From Colletotrichum lupini (taxonomy: Eukaryota; Ascomycota; Sordariomycetes; Glomerellales; Glomerellaceae), in contig NC_064677.1 of NCBI RefSeq assembly GCF_023278565.1, positions 1,426,001 to 1,490,000 of the forward strand: 64,000 nt of DNA, given 5' to 3'. This document shows, piece after piece, positions 55,963 through 64,000 of this stretch (positions within the stretch are counted from its first letter, which is position 1; each line of letters opens with the position of its first letter). Both the position numbers and the translations under genes were made by a program. Below the pieces are notes generated by a model. That model was not told the origin of the DNA, did no database searches, and saw only the letters and a program-made list of their open reading frames with translations.

Positions 55963-56152
55963 TATAAAAAATTAAGTTATAAGTACTTAATTAATAAGGT
56001 TATAATATAAATATAAGTATATTATAAAACTAAAGCTTATAGAGTCCTTTATAAGGGCTCTATTTTTTAAAAAGTTCTTTTATAATACGATTCGTATACT
56101 AGTTATTAAGTTATTAATATCCTATTACTAACCGCATCCCGAATCTATTATA
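55963..56152 (-). repeat. TE5 5' LTR (right copy, 190 bp)
   Basis: Same ends as the left copy (TATAAAAAATTAAG ... CCGAATCTATTATA). Followed by CTTTT at 56153-56157, after which TE2 sequence resumes. Confidence 0.9.
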
Positions 56153-56974
56153 CTTTTTAAAAGATTTCTTTTTTTTTTTTAGAGCCGTGTTTTTTTAGCC
56201 TTTTTTTAAGTTAATAATAACTATAGTAGGAGGTTATAAAATTACTTTAGGATAGCTACTTTCTTTTTAAATTAATCTCTAAGATCCGTAATATTTTTAA
56301 CTTAATACTATTAAGACCTCTAAATCCCCTCCTCTTTTATTAAATCGTCCCTTATATTATATTCTTAAATAATACTCGGGGAGTAATTAAAAATATTATA
56401 AAGAGATTATTTAAATTATAAGCTTTAAAATTATATTTATAAAATCCTTATAGTATTAAGCCTTTTTATATATTATAAATCTTTTAGTTTTATAATTTTT
56501 ATATAGGTTTTTATTATACTTATTAAGAATATTTATATTTAGAAATCCCTTTTTTTAATTACGTAGTACTTTTTTATATTATATTTTTAAGCTTATTTAT
56601 TATATTAATTAATTAAGTAAGTAATCGCTACGTAAGTATTTCTTTTTACTAATTTAACTAGTTAATTTCTAATTATGGGCTAGTTATAAAAAAGTTATTT
56701 AGTAAAAAAGCTATTTAAAGCGATAGTAAAAAGCTAGTTATTTAAGTAGTTTTATTAATTAATATAGTTTAATATAATAAACGTTAACTTTTTATAAGTA
56801 GTAAAAGGCTACGATTACTTAATTCCGTATAGTATTTAAGAATTATCCTTTTTTTTTTTTTTTATAAGGTTAATTAGTACGAATTTCTTATTTTATTTAG
56901 TATTAAGAAGTCGGCTTTTTTATATAGCGAGATACCTTATTAATTTATAATGATAAAATTTAATTACTAATTAA

Positions 56975-57180
56975 TATTAGTATCCTTATTATAAAGTAGT
57001 TAGTTTAAACTAGGGGTTAATAAAGAGATTAATTAAACTATATAAATATTTACGTAATAAGTATAAAAAGGAGGTTCTAACCGTAGGTTAGGCTAGCTAC
57101 GATAATCGTAAATAAGGCCCTTAATTAGCCCCTGCGCAGTCGGCTATATGCCGCGGTCGAATTGGACTTCTAATCCGACA
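56975..57180 (-). repeat. TE2 5' LTR (right copy, about 206 bp)
   Basis: On the element strand it starts TGTCGGATTAGAAGTCC, the least mutated copy of this terminus in the window. The outer 60 bp retain CTGCGCAGTCGG and GCCGCGGTCG, whereas the inner end reads TATTAGTATCC. Followed by the CTTAT duplication. Confidence 0.92.
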
Positions 57181-57257
57181 CTTATACAGCGGGTGCCTTT
57201 TATGTGGCTTTGGCTGGGGTATTGACAACCTGGATTGCTTGGACATCGACTGCCTAG

Positions 57258-57590
57258 GCGATGCAATGCTGCCGCCTTAATTACCAATTGGTTATGATAG
57301 TCACATTTCGTGTAGGAACCTGGCCTACCTATTGTTGATGAGTCGTCAAGGAATGAAAAACGCCTCAAAAAAAGTCTTGTATAATCTTGAAAAAGCAAAG
57401 ATTTGGAGGGGAAATGAACTGCGTTATGAAGGCCCGATGGTCATTGCGCGACCAGAAATTGCTTACATAAGCCGTGATGTGGAGCCTCTGAAACCTTCCC
57501 CCAGCTTCCGGCACTTCCCTCCTTTTATCGCGTACCTCAATCTCATGATGAGCTTCGAGGACGACCATCGTACCGCCAACACTTGCAGTC
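57258..57590. other. Intergenic, presumptive promoter of the helicase gene
   Basis: Normal-composition DNA between the stop of the TE2-split gene and the helicase start at 57591. An open frame from 57332 crosses into the helicase in another frame and has no family resemblance. No named promoter motif is seen. Confidence 0.5.
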
Positions 57591-60449
57591 ATGGCCAAGC
57601 CGGCCCGGAATCAGCTGGTCGGGAACCCCCGACCTGCGTCCGAGCAGGCGTTGCAGGCCGCGAGAAACTACATCAACGACTCGCGCAATCCGGTCGTGCT
57701 CAAGAGAGGACATGCCCCGAAATACTACGTGGTCTACTACCTGCGCGGACCCGGGGCGCACGGTAGGAAATATGGCATCTTCACGGATTGGAATGATACC
57801 AAGAAACAGACTGAAGGATGCGAGAACAAAAGTACGCGCAGGAATTTGGCTGTGTAGTCTGTCATTCGTCAACCCCATCACGCTAACACGCGGCAATCAA
57901 TCCAGACACTACCGCTTCGAGCTTCAACGTGGCTGTGAGTGAAGACCTTCTCATTTGTGAACTAGGAGACTGACATACATTAGATAGACCTTCTCATCTC
58001 TGGGCTTGCTCTCGAGATCGACGCTGGCTCTTTGATGAACTATTCCCCGGCACATCAAAGTAGGTCTACCGTACCCGCGCCTGCACCCGCCGCGGCGCCT
58101 TCTGCAGTCAAGCGGCCCCGGGAGGAGCAGGGAGAGCACGATCAGGAGCCTTCGGATGTTTTTTATCCTGACGTCCATCGATCCAAAGCCGTCAAACGCG
58201 AAGCAAACCATCAATGTGGTTCACGCGAGTCGCCTATCAAGATTGAGGATGATGACGATGTGGTCATCAAAGACGAGAAGGATGATGCTCGCGAGGCCGT
58301 GATCAAAAAGGAGCAGGATGATCCCGCTCAGGCAGCAATAAAAAGGGAGGGGGATGGTTTCCATGAGGCCGCGATCAAACGGGAGAGGGGTTTTGACGAA
58401 GAGGAAGAAGTAATGAGGGAATCGGAGGGGTTTTTCCCTCTCAAGGGCTACTCAGATCAAACGAACGAGTATATCAAACGCGAGAATGATCGCCCTAAAG
58501 GCGAGAACGACCCGGCAGTCGTAAAGGCGGCCCCGGAATTTCCCCTATGCCCTGAACAGCAGCACGCCCTAGATCTGGCCATGCAAGGTCACAGCCTCTT
58601 CATCACGGGGTAGGTCCATCATTCCTAAAGGAGGAGGAAAACTAAGTCATGACTGACCCTCTCAGATCTGGCGGCTGCGGCAAATCGGTCCTGGTGAAGG
58701 CCCTCAACAAGGCCCTAAGCGCCCAAGAAAAGATCGTCTACCTCGTCGCGCCTACGGGCCAGGCCGCCACTAACATCGATGGCAGGACAACGTTTTCCTA
58801 CGCTGGATGGAACGTCAGTGCCCCGGAGGAGACATTCAAAACTCTTGTCCAAAAATCGCGTTACCCTTCGGTGTTTAACCGCATCGAGAGCACCGACGTC
58901 CTCATCATCGACGAGATCAGCATGGTCGAGGGCGAATTCTTGAACCGGCTCTCTGACGTTCTTGGAATGCTCCGACGGGAGAGGTTCGCCACAGGCAGGG
59001 GCATTATCTGCAGAAAACAGACCGCGGATTCGGTGAGGCGACCCTTCGGCGGCATCCAGGTCATCGCGGTCGGGGACTTCTGCCAGCTATCCCCCGTGCA
59101 ACCGTTCGAGCACTGCACTGAGGAGGTGGCATACGACCCGCACCGCCAAACTTCGACGGCGTGTGGAAAGTTGGTTTTCGACAAGGAACGCAATCTGCAC
59201 TTTTGTCCTCGAGACAGAGAGCACCCTACATTTCCAGATGCTCAAAAATGGGCCTTCAACTCGCGGACCTGGGCAGATTGTAATTTTCAGTGAGTATCAT
59301 GATCCGTTGGATGGTCGGATTGAGGACGCAGACCTGACATCCTCGGCGAATAGATACATCCATCTAACCAAGGTCCATCGGCAAAGCGATGAGAAATTCA
59401 TATCGATGCTCCAGAAAATCCGCCTGGGTCACACAACCGACGCCGATCTCAACGTCCTGCTGCAACCTCGCGAAGTCAGGAATGGTATAGCCCTGTTCGG
59501 CCGCAGGCAGAAAGCCAAGGACTACAACAAGGGGGAGCTCGACAAGCTTCCCAGCCGCCCAGAACAGTTTGATGCCCTGGACCACCCGAAAAAACTCGGC
59601 GAAGACCGAAAGAACCGATTCGATAAGCAGCTGATACTCAAGGCTGGCATGCCGGTTGTGCTGCTGGCTAACGTGCGTTCTCCCCTCTCCCCTCTCCCCT
59701 CTCGCCGCGCTATCGCACGCCCTGTTCCAAGGTTACCTAGAGTAACGCGCTAGTGAAAAACTCGCAGCTCGACGTCGAGAATGGTTTCTGCAACGGCAGC
59801 CAGGGCAAGCTCGTCCGCTTCATACGGAAGTTGGACGAATGCAACAAGCCCAAGATGCCTGAAAAGGGGAACTACAAAGGGGACACCTACGGCTTTCAGA
59901 TCGCATGCGCGAGATACGAACAGATGACCAACTACATTAATGGTCCCTCGGGTGCCAAGGGTTGTGAGTTCTCCCGTGTCCCGGGTCAATCAAAGAGTTG
60001 TAGCCACGAACCGCTAACCTTCGTCCCTCTTTCTCCGCTGCACAGTCCCTGTAATCATATTCGCAAACGGCCAAAATCGCGTCATCCTCCCCTACTGCGA
60101 CATGGACGACATCGAAACAGAGGTCATTCCCACCGAAAACGGGTACAAAAAAGTCCTGAAGTCATACTCGGCGCGCACACAGATCCCTCTAGTCCCGGGC
60201 TGGGCCATGACCATTCACAAGAGCCAAAGCCTGTCGCTCGACCGTGTCAGCGTTCACCTCCAGAACGTCTGGTGTGGAAGGCAGACCTATGTGGCCCTGA
60301 GCCGCGCGCGATCTCTCAGCGGTCTCAAGGTCATCGGAAACAAGTTAACGATGAGGAGTACACTGCCGCTGGACCCCGAGGTGAGCAGATTCATGATGGA
60401 GGCGGAGCGCCGGGCGGCAGCGGCCCCGGCAGACCAGGCGAATGATTAG
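57591..60449 (+). CDS. PIF1-family DNA helicase with N-terminal RNase H1/viroplasmin-like domain
   Basis: Seven exons, 57591-57831, 57906-57934, 57984-58609, 58666-59289, 59354-59672, 59768-59963 and 60046-60449, give 812 residues with all phases consistent. Residues about 44-80 (KYYVVYYLRGP...KYGIFTDWNDTKKQTEGCEN) match the RNase H1 N-terminal/caulimovirus viroplasmin fold, which binds RNA-DNA hybrids in RNase H1. A charged linker (about 110-270) follows, with seven psi-K-x-E sites. The helicase core has Walker A GSGGCGKS (299-306), Walker B IIDEIS (D381, E382), motif III GDFCQLSP (435-442), MTIHKSQ near 733-739 and YVALSRA near 761-767. PIF1 helicases unwind DNA 5' to 3' in ATP-dependent genome maintenance. 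A nuclear role on RNA-DNA hybrids is inference. Exon 2 (29 nt) is the least certain part. Confidence 0.87.
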
Positions 60450-61787
60450 CCACTCCTTTGAAAGGCACGGGTGGTGTGAGATGGGTTTTGAACATCGCTG
60501 GGGGATGAGAGCTGAGGAAGTAAGATCAAATCCCGGCTCTTTTCGAGCCGAGTTAGCTATTGAAGGGATAGAGAGAGAGCGTTTGAACCGCTTGACCGGT
60601 TCTTTGTCTTCTAGGTTTGGTAGCGATGCTTTCTGTTGGCGTAGGGAGGCTTTATCATATTCTGTAGGATACCAGCTTAAACAGCCGAGGCGGGTGACTC
60701 GACGGCAACGAGTACATTAGCGATATAAGCGGGAGTTATCTCGGCGTTGTAGTCAATACTGTCGTGCCCTCAACCGATGCGAGGCTGATTGACGATAGAC
60801 GCGTCCCCTCGAACGTAGGAACACTCAAGAAGCCTGGGAAGCTCGTAGCAGCGGATGACATAAGGTAAGTAAGCTGCTGACCCATCCCTCAGTCTGGAAT
60901 ATACTTACCTAGAAAGCTATCTGGGGAGACAATCCTCACTTTCTCCCTATCTTGAGGATATCCGTAGTGGTCGCCATGGCTTGTTGCAATACACTTACGT
61001 GAATAATAACACTCTCTTCAAGATAGGAGTCACGACCTCGTTTAGTTAAAAGGAAATTAGCCGGCGTAGTTTCGTTTCTGGAGCGTCGCATCATCTGCAC
61101 AGGCAACCAACACAGACGCAACACGTTCCCTATAGTTAGTAGGCAACGAATCGGCTTTGCGCGAGCGTACGAAAAGCAACTGCAGCGGCGATGCGGGTGC
61201 CTCAAATTTCTGGCCGGTAGTAGTCATAGCCAAGGTAGGTAGCCTTGCCTTGTTTCCTCTCAAACGGCCAGCCTGCTTGATCACCCCCTCTTCCTCACTG
61301 ATCTAGGTGACACGAAGGGGAAGGGACGTGGACGAATGGCATTCAAGAAATCATTGAGTAACACACCATAAGACCCATGCGCACGCAGCTCGTTTGTCGT
61401 TCAAGACAACCGGTGAGGCACAGTGTTGCCCCGATGGTCGCCCGGGTAGCCGGGCTCTGCTCTCTGGTTCCGTCATTATCCGGGCTGATGCATATCGTCA
61501 GACAGCCTTGTTTTCTCATTCTTTAGGGTGTTGTCTCTCTTGGAGTCTGTACTCAGGACAACTTACCAAGCGTTGGGCTTCAGGTGGTACAGAGAAGAGT
61601 ACGCCAGCTTTGGTCGGATTAAATGGTCTCGTAGAGCATTTTTGGAGACTGAAGAGTTTCACGGGAAGATGAACAGAAAGCAAACTCCCGCGCCCGCAAC
61701 ATCCCGTCCTCGTACAGTCTAGAGATAGTGCTCTCGCAAACTGTCTATAGACACACTCCAACCTAACGACCTGGCGCGTTCATTCTG
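60450..61787. other. Intergenic
   Basis: About 1.3 kb without a supported gene. Open frames up to 92 codons overlap on both strands, with no domain and no splice-consistent chain. Composition is normal. The right end should carry the promoter of the gene at 61788. Confidence 0.55.
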
Positions 61788-62884
61788 ATGAGATTCTTTC
61801 GCACTGTCCGATCGGGCAAAATAGCGGTGCGGCCTCTCTCCCGATCCCTCCCCTTGAGAGCCCCAAGTCGCAGCCCGTTTCGGCCTACTTTAATACCAAG
61901 GGGCCTCCTCGTGGCGGTTCAGAATCGGACCAGGTCGTTACGATATGTCAGCACTATGGCGACTCGACCAGCTATGATGGACGATACCGTTACCAACACC
62001 GCGCTGACCAGCACTCCCACCACGGCCACCACGCCGGCTGCTCTGACAGAGCTCTTCGAAAAGGCCGAGGCCGGCTTCCCGCCGCGATTCCGCGAGCATG
62101 GATGGTACTTGACCGTCGTATGAAGACCTTTCCCTCCAGCTAACTCCAAATCGTCACCGAGCGGGGTTCGGTCGCAAGACCAAGACTGACAGGCTACTCA
62201 TCTAGATCGCCTCGCTCATCGGTTCAGGCCAACAGAAGCTTGCTGGGAGTCTCTACACACATCTGGTGGCCCAGCCCCAGTACCAGACACCCACTGAGCG
62301 CCAAGCCCTCATCCGCCGCCTGCGCGAGGCCATGGTCAAGTGCATCATCATCAATGGCATCCCCGTCGTCATCGAGGCCGTCACATCAGTCTCGGAGGTC
62401 GAGAGGCCCGAGGACACGGATCAGTCCTGCTCGCGCGAGGACTGGAAGATCGGGCCCGAGACGTCGAAGCGCGCCGCGGCTGTGCTCAAGGTGCTGTATA
62501 AGAGCGAGGTGGGCGCCCCCGTCGAGGTGCTACATGCCCACAAGGATATCCGTGAGTTCATCCCTTGAAGCCCATTCCCATATTGTCTGGGTGTTGGAGT
62601 TTCTAACACTGCGCTCACCAGCATGGATATCGGTCAACGTGTCCTATGGCCTTTTCCTCTCGGACCATCGCATCCTCGATATACAGGAGACGGAGCTCGT
62701 CGTGACCCCCGCGATTATGACACAGAATCTTCAAGACCCGACGTATTGGCATCTAAGGGCCTGCCTACGTGTAGGCATGGAGCCGGAGGAGGTCGAGGCC
62801 ATCCATAAGGTCATCGAGCTGGTAGCAGCCTATGGGGGGAAGACGCTGGACGTAAAGCGCGTCAAGGACGTGACGGATGCGTGA
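61788..62884 (+). CDS. Carboxymuconolactone decarboxylase/AhpD-like protein, probably mitochondrial
   Basis: Three exons, 61788-62117, 62206-62551 and 62622-62884, give 312 residues in consistent phase. The first 60 or so residues are rich in Arg, Ser and Leu with no acidic residue (MRFFRTVRSGKIAVRPLSRS...), which fits a mitochondrial presequence. The rest resembles fungal CMD/alkylhydroperoxidase-like proteins: FPPRFREHGWYLTVIASLIG, then MVKCIIINGIPVVIEAV, then TPAIMTQNLQDPTYWHLRAC with a helix LRVGMEPEEVEAIHKVIELV. The CxxC redox pair of AhpD is not seen, so peroxidase activity is not supported and the biochemical role is unknown. A start at the second ATG cluster (MATRPAMMDD) would remove the presequence. 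Its stop is only 66 bp from that of the convergent neighbour. Confidence 0.75.
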
Positions 62885-62950
62885 AGTGAAGTTGAATGGA
62901 ACGAAATAACACCTTTCTATTAAGCTTACTTCTCCAGATAAAGATTCCCC

Positions 62951-64000
62951 TTACACGAGCCTCTCTTGAAACTCCGCCAGTGTCTGGTGAAAGTGCTTGA
63001 ATGACCACATCCCTCTATTCCATTCCAGCTCGTAGACCGCCGCAGCCTCGACAAACTTGCGCTCTGCCCTAGTCATCAGTTCATGAATACTTCGTCTCTC
63101 CTCTTGGCCACCCCCGAATAGGGCCGTCGCTTCGTCGATCTCGATGATGATCAGCGACAGCTCCGCAAGGCTCCGGGCAGGTCGCGGCTTCTCCGACGCC
63201 GTCTTTTCCAGCAGCGCGATCATCCAGGCCTTCGCTTCTCTGAAGCGCCGTTGCGCCCGGAGAGCTTGAGAGTATACCTCTGCGAGCTCGTAGTCACTAA
63301 AGGTAAACTCCAGTTTGCCGCCTTCAAGCATGTTCATCCGTACCGCCAGCCCCTTCATAACCTGAGCTTCGGCTTCGGCCGGCCGTCTCTGCGCCAGGCG
63401 AGATCTGGCCATGAGCTGGTGCCACACGCGAAGCAAAAAGTGGTTTTGGCCGATGCCTCTCTGCAGCTCGCGTGCGCATCCTTCGAGCACGGCCGCGGCT
63501 TCGCCCGGCAAGCCCCGGTCGATCTTGATGGCGCCGAGAACCAACTGTTTACGAGCCAGCATTGCGCCCGAGTCGTCGAGTGAGTCATCCAAGTACTCAT
63601 ATATCTGCTCGGCGCGGCCGTAGTCTCCTAAGCGGAAAAAGCAGGGGGCACAGGTCTGTGCCAGGGACGAGGCGTACATCTTGTCCAACCGCGAGCGCTG
63701 GTGAAATGTGGCGAGGTAGCGAGCGCAGTGGTCGCTGCACTCCCTCCGCCGCCCCATGCTCATGAGTCGAAAGGCGCGGCGCACCGCCAGCAACCCGTCT
63801 GGAATCCGCCAGTCCGCGTGCTCGCTGTGGGCGGCGACAAGGTTGAAGAAGCGGTCGGCGCGATACAGCGTGCCGTGGTCGAGGGAGACGGGAACCCAGG
63901 CGTCAAGGGCGATCATGCAGGCACCGATCTTATTAAGCTCCGTGTCGCTGAGAAGCTCCGGCGTGTCATAGAGATTTTCGAGGCAGATACAGAGATAGGG
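62951..64000 (-). CDS. C-terminal part of a helical, tetratricopeptide-like repeat protein (partial at window edge)
   Basis: The frame is open from the window edge at 64000 to the stop at 62951 and contains no start I would trust. Codons upstream of the internal Met (ATG near 63916) continue in frame (YLCICLENLYDTPELLSDTE). Roughly 350 residues are seen. They are alpha-helical in character with repeated Ala/Leu/Arg-rich units such as LGDYGRAEQIYEYLDDS, RGLPGEAAAVLEGCARELQ, RRPAEAEAQVMKGLAVR and RRFREAKAWMIALLEK, which resemble TPR helices. No catalytic domain is visible. In fungi such C-termini often belong to larger multidomain proteins, and the missing N-terminus would decide the identity. 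GC content is high, with no RIP sign. Confidence 0.65.
   Translation of the reverse strand, partial: PYLCICLENLYDTPELLSDTELNKIGACMIALDAWVPVSLDHGTLYRADRFFNLVAAHSEHADWRIPDGLLAVRRAFRLMSMGRRRECSDHCARYLATFHQRSRLDKMYASSLAQTCAPCFFRLGDYGRAEQIYEYLDDSLDDSGAMLARKQLVLGAIKIDRGLPGEAAAVLEGCARELQRGIGQNHFLLRVWHQLMARSRLAQRRPAEAEAQVMKGLAVRMNMLEGGKLEFTFSDYELAEVYSQALRAQRRFREAKAWMIALLEKTASEKPRPARSLAELSLIIIEIDEATALFGGGQEERRSIHELMTRAERKFVEAAAVYELEWNRGMWSFKHFHQTLAEFQERLV

Larger units (their letters stand above)
48079..56152 (-). mobile_element. TE5: Ty3/gypsy LTR retrotransposon nested in TE2, RIP-mutated
   Basis: 190-bp LTRs and CTTTT at 48074-48078 and 56153-56157 define 8,074 bp. A purine tract (AAAAGGGGAG on the minus strand, about 48271-48280) precedes the left LTR, giving minus orientation. 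The minus-strand reading at about 53770-53450 gives PIFFxLKKDSTLYLYINYY, then NxYLLLLIGELLNRLYKAK, then a pattern ending KLTNVPVTF. These are Ty3/gypsy RT motifs with RIP changes. YINDLIIY at about 53410-53386 replaces YxDDLIIY. The RT lies only about 2.4 kb from the 5' end. The last 2.4 kb, beyond where integrase should end, includes a 12-bp repeat and has no assigned function. Confidence 0.9.
41712..57180 (-). mobile_element. TE2: Ty1/copia LTR retrotransposon, same family as TE1, RIP-mutated, containing nested TE5
   Basis: LTRs at 41712-41917 and 56975-57180 match TE1's LTRs in reverse orientation, and CTTAT is duplicated at 41707-41711 and 57181-57185. A pyrimidine run at about 41918-41935 is the polypurine tract read from the other strand, so the element runs right to left. 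Subtracting TE5 and its duplication leaves about 7.39 kb, equal to TE1. Minus-strand sequence matches TE1 along its length; for example the reverse complement around 56170-56230 aligns with TE1 at about 3725-3790. All frames carry many stops. Outer LTR ends are less RIP-mutated than the interior. It sits inside the last exon of a membrane-protein gene. Confidence 0.92.
40660..57257 (+). pseudogene. Unknown membrane-protein gene, RIP-damaged and split by TE2
   Basis: The frame reads from a likely acceptor at 40658 (TTTTTTAG) to 41439, then an intron 41440-41515. The last exon is 41516-41711 plus 57186-57257, once TE2 and one CTTAT copy are removed. It is open across the TE2 junction (GVAY|TAGAFYVALAG) to a TAG at 57255. 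The frame 40660-41439 contains three stops: TAA 40742, TGA 41030 and TGA 41036. Each is one C-to-T change from CAA or CGA. Visible sequence includes EPLFSNAPFVLVCEGKEQDA, LGDALNSISLWDKLSG, RWNPDEREMCCYHDLR and a C-terminus with two hydrophobic segments (about SVILLVGSTVVFGLLVIVSQ and AFYVALAGVLTTWIAW) that TE2 separates. I do not recognise the family. The 5' end is unknown; the fragment at 24939 is a candidate. Confidence 0.65.

Noticed and set aside
57591..60449. PIF1 gene as the helicase of a Helitron transposon
   Set aside because: No Rep (HUH) domain, no CTRR-type hairpin end and no RIP damage; it is a spliced single gene with an added N-terminal domain.
1..64000. tRNA, rRNA or CRISPR features
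   Set aside because: No cloverleaf-compatible segment with a T-arm GGTTCGAATCC-type box outside the LTRs was found by eye. The GGTTCGAACC in the copia LTR lacks a tRNA context. There are no spaced identical repeats.

Overview
The window looks like a filamentous ascomycete (Pezizomycotina) chromosome. Genes have several introns of about 50-95 nt with GTAAGT/GTGAGT-type donors. One gene encodes a CFEM/PTH11-type receptor, a class known from these fungi. More than half of the window (about 38 kb) is extremely AT-rich, with CpA and TpG almost absent and CpG retained, which is the signature of repeat-induced point mutation (RIP). No bacterial or organellar features are seen.

Layout: (1) 0.9-10.8 kb, a secreted M28 metallopeptidase (glutamate carboxypeptidase II type) whose sixth intron holds a complete 7.4-kb RIP-mutated Ty1/copia LTR element (TE1). 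(2) 11.05-12.7 kb, a CFEM/PTH11-like seven-helix receptor on the minus strand. (3) 12.7-20.0 kb, ordinary-composition DNA with no gene I can support. (4) 20.0-21.1 kb, a bZIP factor; 22.3-23.9 kb, a secreted FAD-linked oxidase on the minus strand. (5) 24.9-25.4 kb, the 5' part of an unknown gene running into a 15-kb AT-rich block. That block is an unclassified element (TE4) with a 7.76-kb chromodomain Ty3/gypsy element (TE3) inside it. (6) 40.66-41.71 kb, an island of host coding sequence carrying RIP-type stops, cut in its last exon by a second copia element (TE2, minus). TE2 itself contains a nested 8.07-kb Ty3/gypsy element (TE5, minus). The gene's last 72 nt lie beyond TE2 at 57186-57257. 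(7) 57.6-60.4 kb, a PIF1-type helicase with an RNase H1 N-terminal/viroplasmin-like domain and a lysine-rich linker. (8) 61.8-62.9 kb, a mitochondrial-type carboxymuconolactone decarboxylase-like protein. (9) 62.95-64.0 kb, the C-terminal part of a repeat-rich helical protein running off the right edge.

The four LTR elements were delimited from their paired LTRs and 5-bp target duplications: ATAAG/ATAAG for TE1, CTTAT/CTTAT for TE2, CTTTT/CTTTT for TE3 and CTTTT/CTTTT for TE5. Both copia copies duplicated the same pentamer in element orientation (ATAAG). TE1 leaves the M28 reading frame restorable by splicing. TE2 destroys its host gene. All exon structures come from reading frames, splice signals and family conservation by eye; no alignment or search was run.
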